Below, one piece after another: positions 11,521 to 22,802 of a stretch of DNA of 64,000 bases; position 1 is the stretch's first letter, and every line of letters starts with the position of its first letter. Location: contig OZ038485.1 in the NCBI GenBank assembly GCA_964036315.1, positions 76,165,460 to 76,229,459 on the forward strand, given 5' to 3'. The position numbers were made by a program, and so were the translations under genes. Under the pieces are notes generated by a model. That model had not been told where the DNA came from. It did no database searches and worked only from the letters and a program-made list of their open reading frames with translations. This DNA comes from Acanthosepion esculentum. Taxonomy: Eukaryota; Mollusca; Cephalopoda; Sepiida; Sepiidae.

Positions 11521-11830
11521 ACTGGATCTAACTAATGCCTTTATCCACTGGGCCATGTGTCAGTGACAGGACCCAAAAAGTGTGAGTTCAATAGCTGGTT
11601 AAGGTGGTGAACTTGGAAAAAGGAATTAACAGGAGATAACTGATAACTGTCCATTAGACATGGCAAGTGGAACTAGAACAGTCTACCCCAGTGAGTGAAA
11701 TAAAGGGTTCAGTTCAACATTCCAACCACCTGAAGAAGGCCGGAGCATACAATGGCCGAAATGTTGTGATAAATATGGCAACAAAGATGAGGATGATAGT
11801 CCAAGCAATGTAAATAGTGTACTAAAATAC
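11519..11830 (+). mobile_element. Cephalopod tRNA-headed SINE with inverted head
   Basis: From AGTGACAGGACCC (11560) onward this matches the copies at 2.9 and 43.5 kb (GTGAGTTCAATAGC, AGAACAGTCTACCCCAGTGA, GGCCGAAATGTTGTG). The A-box part at about 11521-11557 is in reverse complement (ATCCACTGGGCCATGTGT), so the internal promoter A box points the wrong way. Confidence 0.8.
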
Positions 11831-12060
11831 CAAGTTCAAATACCAGTCTAGTCTGCTGTGATCACTTTTACACAAATGCTCTTGGGAATGGCATGAATGC
11901 ATTTCTTTTCCATTTAGCTATGACCTAAATACCAGGGAAAATGGGCTTTCTAGCCTTGGGTGGAAGCCAGTCTAAAAGAAGGCAACTCTTCATGTAAAGC
12001 TGTGGAGAAGGCAATTGGAAATCACTCACAATCTTCCCCATACCAATTTAAATATTCAAA
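11823..12060 (+). mobile_element. SINE body, second family, lacking full head
   Basis: Begins at a B-box-like AAGTTCAAATACC and continues with CAAATGCTCTTGGGAATGGC, TTAGCTATGACCTAAATA and GCCTTGGGTGGAAGCCAGTC, matching 10250-10450. It appears fused to the tail of the previous SINE. Confidence 0.65.
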
Positions 12061-12122
12061 AATAATAAAAAGAATCTGGGAAGAATTGTCATTATCTACA
12101 TCCTGAACAAACACAGCATTTA

Positions 12123-12127
<5 letters not shown>

Positions 12128-12180
<53 letters not shown>

Positions 12181-12183
12181 ATG

Positions 12184-12230
<47 letters not shown>
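12128..12230. repeat. Two (TG)n tracts
   Basis: TG runs 12128-12176 and 12187-12230 separated by ATGTATGCA. Confidence 0.97.
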
Positions 12231-12235
<5 letters not shown>

Positions 12236-13110
12236 CTGCAAATAGTTACACAGATGCAAAAATTTACACAGCAAATTAAATATATACTAAATCTTTAGTC
12301 ATATGGTTATGCATTCTATTACTCATCTATAAAATTCAGGAATTCTACTAATGCTGACTTCCCAGTCCTCTTATATTTCATGTGTTTTTTAACTGGCTTT
12401 TTCTCTTGATTCTTAAGTGCCCATTTATTCAACAAAGGGATATATATATGACAGTTCCAGGATTCTACTTTTACTTTTACCAAATTTTATCTTCTTTTTT
12501 CTTATAATTTTATTAAAATTTCCCTTCTTTTAATCTACAACCAAACAGTTTAGTTTCATTATTTCTTCTATTCTATATTTTCTTCCCGTTAGTCTTTCTT
12601 ACTATTTTTGAAGTATAATTTTTTTTCATTATTTGTATTCTGATGCTTTTGAATTCTAATCCTGATTTTCTTTTGCTTTTTATCTTATAATTTCATTCGT
12701 CTTATGAGATTCTCAGTTGATCCGCTTTTTATTTTATTTCCAACTTTAATTTTTTTGTTTTTTGATGATATTCTGACCTTATTCCTACTCCGGGATTAAA
12801 TTTAATTCTTAATTTCTTATTTCATTTCATTTAATAAACCTGTTTTTACAGAAAAAAAAAACTTAGTCTGTTGCTGCTACTAAAATTATTAATTCATTTC
12901 CAATGGTTAAATATTGCTACTTCACTTCTCTTGATGATTGCATTTATTTTAGTATATAGAATTTAAAAGTTTGTGCGTATTTTATGTAGGCGCATGTTCA
13001 TAGATAAACAATTAAGAAGAAGCATACAAAAACTTGAGTTTTAACCACAGACTATTTATTTTCTTATTTTATAAATTCTCATAAATCAAAGTTCTTAATC
13101 TCCCTTAGGT
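12231..13110. other. AT-rich intergenic sequence, nothing recognised
   Basis: Pyrimidine-rich stretches without a following exon I can recognise. Confidence 0.45.
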
Positions 13111-13405
13111 ATGTCCATATTCCTTTTGGCCCAGGAGTTAGAGTAAGTATAAGCATCATATTAATAGTCAAGCTCATGTCAGCCTTGAACAGAGTTGGAA
13201 CAATCAAATGAAGATTTGCATTTACTTTATCAATGGGAGGTTTAAACATGGTTATAGCATGTCCATTTTCTTTTTCTTGATCCAGAAGTTAGGGTAAAAA
13301 AGTGTAAGCATAGTTACAATGGCCACACTCAAGTCAGCCTTGTACCGAGTTAAAACAACCAAAGAGAAAGCTTGACTTACTTCATAAGTGGAAGTTTTTG
13401 GAAGA
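13111..13405. repeat. Diverged tandem duplication, period about 148 bp
   Basis: Units start with ATGTCCATxTTCxTTTT at 13111 and 13259. They share AGTTAGxGTAA, GTAAGCATxxTTA, CTCA(T/A)GTCAGCCTTG and GAGTT(G/A)(G/A)AACAA. Confidence 0.7.
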
Positions 13406-13799
13406 CCCGTGCTAACACCATGTGTTGGAAAGGGAAAAGAGAGTTCAGTTGGCAGTGGACCAGGGAAACTAACATTCCCCAGTGGGAATTACTATATGGT
13501 TCTACATCTAACAGCATTTTACAAAGCCAAATTTGGTAATCATATTTCCAGTTCGTTTACTCTTAGCATCATAGGAAAATGTATTCTTTTTTTTCATTAT
13601 TAGTATTATATTTATCAATTTTATTTCATTTTCATACAAGTATGAAATTTTCAAAACTCTACAACCAAACAGATTAGTTTCAGAGTAACAAATGAAAATT
13701 CATCACAAAAATATGCATCTGTTTCAGGGAGATTATAATGAGAGCTTGTAATAAAGATTGCATTTGTTAGGTTGCAATTGAAATCTCCCGGAAAACTAT

Positions 13800-13803
<4 letters not shown>
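13406..13803. other. Intergenic sequence, nothing recognised
   Basis: A phrase CTACAACCAAACAGATTAGT (13661) recurs in similar form at 12535, hinting at an old repeat; nothing more. Confidence 0.4.

Positions 13804-13873
<70 letters not shown>
13804..13873. repeat. (AT)n microsatellite
   Basis: About 70 bp of TA. Confidence 0.97.
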
Positions 13874-13877
<4 letters not shown>

Positions 13878-14118
13878 TTTTGCTAAAACAACTGACAAGG
13901 TGCTGTGGTTATGGTTTTTTTTTACATAATTTTTCATTTGTTCTTATATTTCTTTCTTTTCAGGACATATATTATATAAAAATTGTTCAAATGTTTTATA
14001 TATCCAAGCGCTTTCAGCTATACTTTTAGCCATTATCAGAGGATGAATTTTATTTTACTTTTAACTGAATACATGGATTGTTTTATGGATGTATCTAGAG
14101 TTATAGGAATGTTTTATT

Positions 14119-14660
14119 TCATAACACAGTCAGCATATTGTGTCCTTTTTCAAAGTTAATATTGTTGGGTGTTAGCTTTTTCTTTTTTATTAATAAAGCT
14201 TCCATTACTTTTAGCCTTTTTGTACATGTGGATGATGCTATTATATTTGTATTATCAACAAGTATGTTACAGGTAGATTTTAAATGAGACCAATGGTCAA
14301 AGAGATGTAACATGAGTCTTCTTGTTAAACATGTTGTATTATTATTTATGAATTTGGATTAGTCAGGAATGCAGTTCCTTAAGGGACATGTAAATTCATA
14401 AATAATATTGGTTCTTTGCAATTTGGATCTTGCAGGTGAATTATTCTTTTTGATGATGAGGTTAGCAGTTTTAAATCTTTTATAATAAATAATTAATTTA
14501 ATTTTCTTGTTTTTGTCAACTGGAGTTGTGTATTTCTTTATAATGTTTCTAAGTGGAGATTTATCTTGCTTATAGTGACTATGCATCTGATTTTTGTAGA
14601 AAATGCTAATGTTATTGTTTTTTTCTGTTTGTTCAGTTTTGGTATTGGTTGCCTTAGAAA
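14119..14660 (-). pseudogene. Penelope-like element endonuclease-end fragment
   Basis: Leftward reading gives IKKYTTPVDKNKKIKLIIYY, then SKLQRTNIIYEFTCPLRNCI, and in the next frame TCLTRRLMLHLFDHWSHLKS, RLKVMEALLIKKKKLTPNNI, NFEKGHNML. This is the C-terminal part of a Penelope-like element: the linker and GIY-YIG endonuclease region with its V-Y-E-F-T-C-P-L lead and the distal R-L-x-x-x-E-A-L-x-I-K segment. The YIG triplet is not intact. A frameshift and stop near 14352 separate the two pieces. The reverse transcriptase that should precede it is absent here; an RT fragment of the same class lies at 27.9 kb. Confidence 0.7.
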
Positions 14661-15978
14661 GAAAAGGTCTAATATCTAGGTAATCTATAAGATGGATATA
14701 TAAAACATTCAGACAATGTTTATATAATTTATAGCCACAGCACCTTATCAGTCATTTTTAATGAAAATTGCATAAAAGAGGGATTGCTGCCAAATGCACA
14801 ATATATATACATATATATATATATATATTCTAAGATGGAGTTTCAAGCCTTGATTGGAAACCTTCCTAGAGATTGTGTCTTGATAAAAAAAAACTCAGTG
14901 TACTTGGACTACCATGTATGTTTAAGCTGGGTGTTAAGAAGAGTATCCAAACTTGTAAAACCTTTCCTCAAATTATTATAACAAATCCTCTGCAGGCCCC
15001 ACCTTGCTTTGTGTAAGATTAATGCAGTCCTGCCACAACAAAAAAATATGGCTATGTATTTCCATAGATAGATAGGAATATTCATCCAATAAATTAGAAC
15101 ATGAATATTCCCTTATTTCACAAATATCATTGGGCAAGTTTGGCAATATTTGTTTAAGATTCTTATAATATTGATTTATAAAATTAAACGTGCTACTTTG
15201 AAATGTTTATATCTGCTCCTTCAGTAGAACAAAAAATATTATATAGTTATTAGATGGACTATTCCAAAATTGACAGTGGACCATGTATATAGTATGCAGA
15301 GTCAATAATTCATACTGTTAACTGATCATAAGAGTTGCCCTTAAACTACGACAACAGACATTTATTTTTCTCTATTTCTGTATGCATATTCCTCTGGGGA
15401 TTACCAAAAGAGGAGGGGCAGTAAGAATCCAAATGAAAATGCATTTATGATTATATAAGCCCATAGATAGATTGGAAACATTCTCTATAATGTTTAATGA
15501 CTATATAATATAAGTCTTAGTTTGCAAGTTAGGTGTTTTCCTGCACTCAATCCAGCAGTTATCTATATTAGAAAATGCATCGCATATGCCATCACTTGTC
15601 ATTTATGATTTGAGTGCTTCCTCAACAATTTTCTGCTTTAGAATTTTATCTGACTCAATGAAAGATAGCAGGCATGAAATTGATACATCAACAGAAGATC
15701 ATTAACTTTTTCTTTTAACCTATTTCTACAAAATGGATACAGTGTATCAACATACACTGCGCATTTTTATGAATATAGTAATATATATGTGTGTGTGTAC
15801 TTATTTATATCTATAATGGAATGTATAGATGGAGACTTTTTATTTTTTCCATTCTGTTTTCATACATGTCTTATTAAAGGATGAATATATTGCAACTGAT
15901 ATCTTGCTAATAATTCCCACTCTCATATGTGCCATTCTTAAGTAGCTATATATTTATACATATACATACATATATAGA
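14661..15978. other. AT-rich intergenic sequence with a short (TA)n at 14800-14829
   Basis: Nothing recognised. The sequence immediately upstream of the Penelope-like fragment may belong to the same element. Confidence 0.4.
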
Positions 15979-15980
15979 TA

Positions 15981-16640
15981 CAGGGTGCGATGCATAAATT
16001 ATCATGTAAATTGCACAAAAATAACAATGACATCTCATTTTAACAGATATATTTACTAAAATTACACAAAAATATCTTAAAATACTAAAGAGTAAATTTA
16101 TTCAATAAAATCACCATTGGCTTAAACCATGGCCTCCAGAGGACTTCAGAATCTCCATCAACTCTTCTAGATGGTCTCCTCGTTTAAGTTGATGAATGCT
16201 GCCATATTCCTTGTCTTTGGTTCATCTTTAGTATTACAAGGAGTTTTGTTGTTCTCTTGCTCAACTGTGCCCCACACATAATAATCAAGGGTGTTGCAGT
16301 CTTGGGAGTTAGGTGGCCAGATGTAAGCGGTGATGTGATCACAGAAATTGTCTGAAAACCATGACTGGGTTCTCCTGTTTGTGTGGCATGGTGCAAATTT
16401 CTCTTGCCAGATATAGAGTCTTCCTCCTCAAGATAATTGATGTAGGCCTCCATGTTGAGTCTGAGGCCCTGTGGGAAGATGAATGAAGGCATAAAATTGT
16501 CATCGCACATGATCACTCCAAACACCATGATGTTGAGTGGATAAATATCCAATTCTTTCCAAATGCACAGTCCTCAGATTGACACAATTTTCAAAAAACA
16601 AATGCACAACAGTCAAATGCATAATGTTGAGTGTAATAGA
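15981..16640 (-). mobile_element. Truncated mariner-like element, same family as the one at 62.9 kb
   Basis: The low-coordinate end is a terminal inverted repeat (CAGGGTGCGATGCATAAATT, preceded by TA) matching the right end of the 62851-63693 element. Leftward reading gives VFGVIMCDDNFMPSFIFPQG, LRLNMEAYINYLEE and, in the next frame, transposase sequence around the SDNFCDHITAYIWPPNS block. The first part of the transposase and the other terminal repeat are missing; homology fades near 16640. Confidence 0.8.
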
Positions 16641-17099
16641 AAGGAGGGAGGTATGAAGAAGGAGGAAGAAGGAAAAAATAAATATTTGTTCCATCTGTAT
16701 TTATTTAGGAGAGATTTGGAATGTAAATGAAGTAACTGCATTATGTGAAACCCAAAATAGAAGAAAAGCAAAAGGAGATATAAAGGTCAAGTTTTTTTAA
16801 CTAATCAAACATTAAGTAAAATTTATATTTTTAAACAGATTAGCCATTACTGTCAATGCAATTTTGAAATCTTTCATGGAAACTTTGAATGACACAATTC
16901 AGGTGTTAATGAATTTCCCTTTTCTTTAATGAAATTTCTTAAATTCTTGTAAGTATATGTGACTGAGTTATCAAAATTCATACCTCTTGCACCAAGTCAC
17001 TTCCTGGTGTTAACAAAGGCTGGCTTTTTATCGTATCTAGCAGGGTCACTACACAAATTTTCGGTCATGTGAGACATCACCCAGTCTGCACAGATTGAG
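16641..17099. other. Sequence between mariner and gypsy remnants
   Basis: Nothing certain; part may be 3' untranslated or LTR sequence of the minus-strand gypsy element. Confidence 0.35.
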
Positions 17100-17159
17100 T
17101 CTCCTGTACACAGCACAGGTGATCTTGTGTTACTTACACCAGAGGGACAGTCTGTATCC

Positions 17160-17935
17160 ACTACAACTCTCTGATCTCATTACCACACAGGTAGCAACTG
17201 AGGAGCAGCCTTTTATATCTGCTGCTTCTTCGAAGAAGCAGTTCAGCAGGCTCATTTGCTTCTTGAGGTAGCCCTGACATGATCTGCTGGCTTTCATTAT
17301 TGTTACTGTTGCTTGATTGGTTAAGAGTCAACATCAGTTGAATGGTCATTTTCATCCTTTGTTACAGGTATGTACATCTCATCATCCCTTGATGTGGTGA
17401 TTTCATCTGCCATAGAACTGCTTGCTATAGGAGGAAAAGGTAGAGGTCTCTCACCTGGCACAGATTCCATCCACTTAAACTGCTTGCGGACTTACAAATC
17501 CGGTCACTGTCACTGTCCTCCACTTACTCATGCCTCTGTTTGGTGGACTTCTTACTAGTATGACATCCCCTTTTTTGTACATACCTTGCTCAAACTCAGG
17601 CTTCAGCGGAGGGATCCTATTGACAACTTTCACTTGCTCTTCATACTGGTACAAAGCATTAACCAGAGAATTTGCACCACAGACACCATTCTTTGGTGTA
17701 ATGTTGTACCAGTAAACCACTTCCTGGACAGAACATTGCTTTCTGGCAGCAATCCACTTTATGGATCTGTGTGATCATTCAACAATGCCATTTCCAGATG
17801 GTGCAATATGCACATTGGAAATATAGGTGGACACCCTACATCTCAGCGAATGTTCTAAAGCTGCTGCTATTAAATGCCATATCATTATCTATCAAGATCT
17901 CTTTAGGTGGGCCCCTCACAAAAAAAGATAGAGTT
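17160..17935 (-). pseudogene. gypsy integrase, catalytic core end and C-terminus
   Basis: Leftward: GPPKEILIDNDMAFNSSSFR (second catalytic Asp in I-D-N-D), a damaged SGNGIVE-like segment around 17785 (the catalytic Glu region), then SVQEVVYWYNITPKNGVCGA, the YKKGDVILVRSPPNRGMSKW SH3-like C-terminal domain with TVTGFVSPQ, and the polar tail LRRSSRYKRLLLSCYLCGNE. Interrupted by stops and frameshifts. Confidence 0.75.
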
Positions 17936-20122
17936 GAGACACTGGATCCGGTGTACTCAAAAAAGTTGACTACAGTGATTGGGCAGCTCCGACGGTATAC
18001 GTGAAGAAAAAGTCTAAAGACATTCGTGTTTGTGCAGATTTTTCAACGGGGTTAAACACGGCACTCAAAGACTATAACTATCCTCTACCAACAGCAGAAG
18101 AAATATTTGCAAAGCTTAATGGAGGTACTGTATTTTCGAAAATAGACCTCAGCGAAGGCATATCTGCAAATACCGGTAGAGGAAGAAACGTCTAAACTTT
18201 TGTTTTATTAACACACATCGGGGTCTGTATAAATTTAACAGACTACCTTTTGGAATTAAGGTAGTCCCCGCTATTTTCCAACAAGTAATGGATTCGATGT
18301 TGGGTGGTTTGGATTTCGCAGTAGCGTATCTGGACGACATCCTCATGAGAAGTACAAGTATTGCAGAACACGTGAAACATGTCAATGCAGTAGTTTCCAG
18401 AATATAGGATTTTGGATTTAAACTCAAGGAAAGTAAATGCGAGTTTTTCATGGATAAAGTGAAATATCTGGGACAGATCATCGATAAAAATGGTAGAAGG
18501 CCAGACCCAGAGCGAGCAGTGGCTTTAAAAGACATGTCGGCTCCGAAGGATATTACAACTTTACAAAGTTTTTTGGGACTAGCTAATTATTACCAAATAT
18601 ACATCCCTAAAATGTATGATCTGCGGCAACCATTAAATGAATTACTAAAGAAAGGAAAACCCTGGAAGTGGACTAATGAATGCCAGAAAGCATTTGAAAA
18701 GATTAAGGAAGTGTTAACCTTGGAATTATTTCTAACCCACTACAACCCAGAGTTAGAAATCATAGTAGCTTGCGATGCTAGTGCGTATGGTATAGGAGCG
18801 TGCATTTTACACAAAATGACAGATGGTCAAGTAAAACCAATTGCTCATGCTTCTAGAGCACTACTTCCGGCTGAGAAGAATTACTCTCAGATAGAGAAAG
18901 AGGCAACTCTAGAAAAAATAAAAGAAGAAGCCACCAGGGACGAGTATATCTTAAAAGTAAAAGAGAAAATAGCCAAGAGGGACCAGTACATAACAAATGT
19001 GTTTTCGCTTTGCGATTCAGTATTGTTATATAGAGAACGTGTGGTGATTCCATACACACTTCAAAAACAAATATTAAAGGATTTCCATACTGGTCATCCA
19101 GGCAGCACTAAGATGAAGAGCCTAATGCGAAGTTTTGTATATTGGCCAAATATGGACAGGGACATTGAGAACGCAGTAGCGAAATGTAAAGGCTGTGCTT
19201 TGGCTGCAAAGGCACCACCTGTAAAATTTAATCCCTGGCCAAAAACAGACCTACCATGGTCTAGGTTGCATGTGGATTTTGCAGGTCCACTGAATGGATA
19301 CCATTACATCATAGTAATGGATAGTTTCTCAAAATGGCCTGAAATACAAAGAATAAGAAATCCGACGACGCAAAGTACAAAAAACTTCCTGCTGGAATTG
19401 TTCGCAAGGTTTGGTGTAGTAGACACAATTGTGACAGACAATGGAAGTCAATTTACGTCGAAACAATTTAAAGATTTCTGTAAGGAATACAATATCGAAC
19501 ATCTTACCACAGCTCCATATCACCCAAGATCTAACGGGTTAGCGGAAAAATGTGTCGACACCCTTAAAAGAGCTTTAAAGAAAGCTAGGGAAATACCTGC
19601 AGATGAAGCCCTACAGAAGTTTCTACAGGTATACAGACTTACCCCAAATAACGCAACACCAGCGTCACAATCGCCAGCCGAGGTGATGTTTGCACGTCGA
19701 GTAAGATCTGTCTTCGACAAGTTATTACCAAAAAAGACAAGCCAAGTAGAGGAAAATTTATTGACGTTAAGAAGTACAATCCTGGTGAAAAAGTATACTT
19801 TAAGGTATATAAACAGAATAAATCATTCTGGGAGAGTGGAAAAATAGAAAAGCGGATTGGCAACATGATGTACTTCGTGAAAGGTGAAAAATTCACGTGC
19901 AGACGGCACGTTAACCAGATCAGACGACGCTCTTCAGACGTGGTTGACAGCGCTCCAGCGGAAGAAACACCTATGGAGGTGATTTTTGATACGTTTGATC
20001 TTCCAACGCCAGCAACAATGTTACCTGAGGTACGCCGATCCAAGAGAAAAAGAAAGGCAACTGACCATTTAAAAATGGATACAAAACGTAGGAGATACGC
20101 TACGATGTTGCTAAAGAAATGA
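17935..20122 (+). pseudogene. gypsy pol (RT, RNase H, integrase), frameshifted
   Basis: Order: RT (VYVKKKSKDIRVCADFSTGL; PLPTAEEIFAKLNGGTVFSK; AYLDDIL at about 18325, catalytic DD intact), RNase H (IIVACDASAYGIGACILHK; HASRALLPAEKNYSQIEKEA), then integrase with zinc-binding HTGHPG...CKGC, and a core whose D, D, E residues are all present (LHVDFAGP, IVTDNGSQF, SNGLAEKC). Frameshifts near 18155 and 18205 and a TAG near 18405 break RT. RNase H is joined in frame after SQIEKEA to TLEKIKEEATRD, losing its distal catalytic part. Another frameshift near 19780 separates the basic tail (RRSKRKRKATDH). The intact stretch 18450-19847 is 465 codons, the longest open frame in the window. Confidence 0.88.
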
Positions 20123-20230
20123 ATTTTTTTTGTTTTGTTTTTTTTTCTTCTCCTTTTTTCTGTAAAAAAAAAAATAAATAAATAAAAAATTCAAACTTTT
20201 TCTCCTACGGAGTAAAGTTTTAGGAGGGGT

Positions 20231-20434
20231 GTATTATAGTGAAAGACACCTTGTCTAGATAATAGACTCTCCCACCTATTATAAGTAGGAGTCAGTAGGT
20301 AGTCGAGCGAGGAGTAGTTATCAGCGACCACAACTCGATTACTCTGCGTAACACTTATTTGCAAGTTCCTAACGTTTCTGTACGTTTACCCCATTTAGTC
20401 CGACTACAAGTTCTATTGTGGAAATAACTCCACA
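20231..20434 (+). repeat. Probable gypsy 3' LTR
   Basis: Begins TGTATTATAG directly after a polypurine tract and ends GTGGAAATAACTCCACA, about 204 bp. No second copy exists in the window to confirm the limits. Confidence 0.55.
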
Positions 20435-20439
20435 ACATT

Positions 20440-20830
20440 TTGTAAGTCATCAGTTTGATTGTCCCAACATTTTGTCACTGTGCTTGCTCTTCACTTGAGC
20501 CACCAGCTGCTACTTGCAGCCATCCACAGACTAGGAGGTGTCCAACAAGTTTGCCACAAAAAGAGAATACCTTCCTCCTGGTGACCACCTCTAGGACTTC
20601 AGGAAGCACATTCTTGTACTTCCAAAGCCGAATGTTGTCTCCCCCTGCCAGACAGTTACACCAAGTACCTGAGCCCCATTTTTTGGTTGCTCTGGAATTT
20701 TGCTTGACAGTCTAAAGTGTGACAAGTGTTCAATGACACTAGTTGCAGACATGATATCCTCATTTACATACAGGCTGTCAATGTACACTGATGGGCCTAA
20801 CTCTGCAAGTCCATGTTCTGTCACTGGTGG
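20440..20830 (-). pseudogene. gypsy RT palm/connection remnant
   Basis: Leftward: GLAELGPSVYIDSLYVNEDI (YIDD reads YIDS, so the catalytic pair is broken), ATSVIEHLSHF and, after a frameshift, VVTRRKVFSFCGKLVGHLLV with CGWLQVAA. The stretch between protease and palm is missing, so RT motifs 1-4 are deleted. Confidence 0.7.
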
Positions 20831-21300
20831 TTACAATGTCAACGTTTTGTTTCTTCCACATTTGGTGCACCTTGCTCACTATGGTAGGGAGCACCCGGTG
20901 TCCACGAGTACAATGCACTTCCTTCCCCACACAATTTCTATCATTGGCAGTGCTAAGTTTACATCTTGACTGGGGAGGAAATCGGTGCTGAGTTGCTATC
21001 CTCTGGATCTTTTCCTGGACAATCTCAGGAATTGTGGCCTATTTTATTGCAGTTATAACAACAAATATAAGGTCTTCCTCCTCTGCTGAACAGACTTTTA
21101 CAATTTTTGGTGAAGTGATTAAGGCCTTTGCATCAACAACAAATCATGTCATTAGAACCCCTAGGAAGAAGTTGCATGGTCCTTTGGTGTATATATCTTG
21201 TGCTGCTGCTGCTATTGCCAAGTTTCATCTGGGTTCTCATCTTTCATTATCACTCAAGCACAAGTGAGCATCTGTTCAATGGTCAGTACTTCCATCTGAG
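20830..21300 (-). pseudogene. gypsy zinc knuckles and protease remnant
   Basis: Two CCHC-type units (CKGLNHFTKNC and CYNCNKIGHNS with a stop before the last Cys) precede IVWGRKCIVLVDTGCSLP, in which D-T-G is a normal aspartic protease active site. Frames change several times. Confidence 0.7.
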
Positions 21301-21437
21301 AAGAAGCGTGAAGGAGCTGTTTCACACAATTCGGCAACCTCTTGACAAAAGCACATGGTCACTGATACTCCCAAATAATACAGCCAGTTTGCTTAGTTCT
21401 GCCGAAAGTACACATCAGTGGAGTCCCTTGGATGAAG

Positions 21438-21720
21438 TCACTGTTCAGGGAACTGTTCATGCATGACAAACCTGTCTGTCATGAATGCTGTGTAAAGTGC
21501 CAATTTGATGTGTTCAATGTCTGCTTTTTCCTCTTCACATAATTGCTGATAGACATCAAATACCCCACCAGACAGTCTTAGAGGAATCACATATTCTGGC
21601 CATTTCACTTCACACATCCAGCAAATGAGTTCTGCTTTTCTATCCATTCGACCACATTTGTCCCATATTTCAGGCTTTCTGCTACAAATTGCATTCTTAA
21701 TATGACCCAAACACACAAAT
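21438..21720 (-). pseudogene. gypsy gag remnant
   Basis: 92-residue open frame with KWPEYVIPLRLSGGVFDVYQ and EEEKADIEHIKLALYTAFMT, followed by DRFVMHEQF. This L-P-L-x-L-x-G-x-A/V-F-x-V-Y-x-x-L pattern is typical of gypsy gag. A related frame continues to about 21310 with stops. Confidence 0.7.
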
Positions 21721-21789
21721 ATCTACTACCAAATCTGCTACCCAAATCAGTGGTCCCACTCTCCCAATCTATCAATTTAGTCATTTTAT

Positions 21790-21995
21790 TTGCAAAACTC
21801 TCTAACCACATGTGAAAAATGCACAGGTGCTCTGTCAAAAATCATTGATTGCAAAACCCTTCTGGAGAGTTGTGGAAAAAAATGATGGTCCAACATGTTC
21901 AAGTAGTTTACATCCTGAAGAAAGGTCTGTAAACGTTTGCTGAACACAATCCCATCCAAAGATTTACGAGATTTACATTTGGGCTCAAGTGACAT
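21790..21995 (-). pseudogene. Tc1/mariner-like transposase fragment
   Basis: DVNYLNMLDHHFFPQLSRRV followed by MIFDRAPVHFSHVVREF resembles the transposase pattern Y-L-x-M-L-x-x-x-x-x-P-Q-L ... Q-D-G-A-P-x-H-x-x-x-x-V-R-x-F. The catalytic D-G-A-P-P-H segment reads DRAPVH. Only about 65 codons remain and no terminal repeats were seen. Confidence 0.5.
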
Positions 21996-21999
21996 TTAC

Positions 22000-22733
22000 C
22001 AATTGTTTTCTAATGGTTATTCACTGCCCACCTGAACTTTTTTATTTGTTTGATTTGTTAATAAAATATTTCCTTTTATTTCCTTTTGCTTTTCTTCTCT
22101 TTTTGATTTTAAATTTACACTATCTATATATTTATAAAGAATCACACATTGAGTGCACGTATTAATAAAATGTGTAACAACAGAGCTAAAATTTATACTA
22201 AATATAAACATACATTTTTCCTCACCAGTAGCACAACTCTGAGTTTCATGCACAATGCAATCTGCAGGTGCTAATAGAAAACTGACCATTTGTAAAATTT
22301 AAATGTTGATATTTATGCCATACTATTATGATAGAGGAGCAGTTCATTTATTTATTGGAAAAAATATTCATTATTATTATTATTACTATAAATGTTAAAT
22401 TTAGTAGGTACATGTGTTTGAGTAGACATCCTTGTTTTTAAACAGTGAAATTTACTGGCTTAGAAATCAAAAGTCTTAATAGAGTTGTGCCTCCCAACAG
22501 GAACCTGTAGTCCCTTTTGAATTTTGGAAACCACTTTCCAGCTAAAAGTGCTTTACATTAAAACACAGAAAGCCATCACAGTAAAACTAGCCTTAATTAC
22601 CATACTTAAGAAATGTACATATGTCAGAACTTTTCAAAGTCTACATCTGATTTCATTTTCATACCTGAAATGTAAACAAAGTAATTTTCTAAGCAATAAA
22701 TGGATTTTTTTCATCTGATGTTATTTCTTCTTA

Positions 22734-22735
<2 letters not shown>
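22000..22735. other. Intergenic AT-rich sequence, nothing recognised
   Basis: No motif recognised on either strand. Confidence 0.45.

Positions 22736-22801
<66 letters not shown>
22736..22801. repeat. (AT)n microsatellite
   Basis: About 65 bp of TA. Confidence 0.97.

Positions 22802-22802
<1 letters not shown>

Larger units (their letters stand above)
17935..20434 (+). mobile_element. 5'-truncated Ty3/gypsy element with 3' LTR, nested
   Basis: Contains RT from about motif 2, part of RNase H, integrase, a polypurine tract (TTTTAGGAGGGG at 20219-20230) and a probable 3' LTR from TGTATTATAG (20231) to CTCCACA (about 20434). The 5' LTR, gag, protease and the start of RT are missing. It lies inside a minus-strand gypsy element. 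Confidence 0.8.
17100..21720 (-). mobile_element. Minus-strand Ty3/gypsy element, split by a second gypsy element
   Basis: Gag, zinc knuckles, protease and RT palm fragments (21720 down to about 20436) and integrase C-terminal sequence (about 17935 down to 17160) all read leftward and fit one retrotransposon. The middle (17935-20434) is occupied by a plus-strand gypsy element. RNase H and most of integrase are missing, so the arrangement reflects nesting plus deletion. No LTR was recognised for this element. Confidence 0.7.

Noticed and set aside
12340..12800. Pyrimidine-rich runs as splice acceptors of an upstream SLC17 exon
   Set aside because: No following segment encodes an SLC17 helix-1 pattern in any frame I could read.
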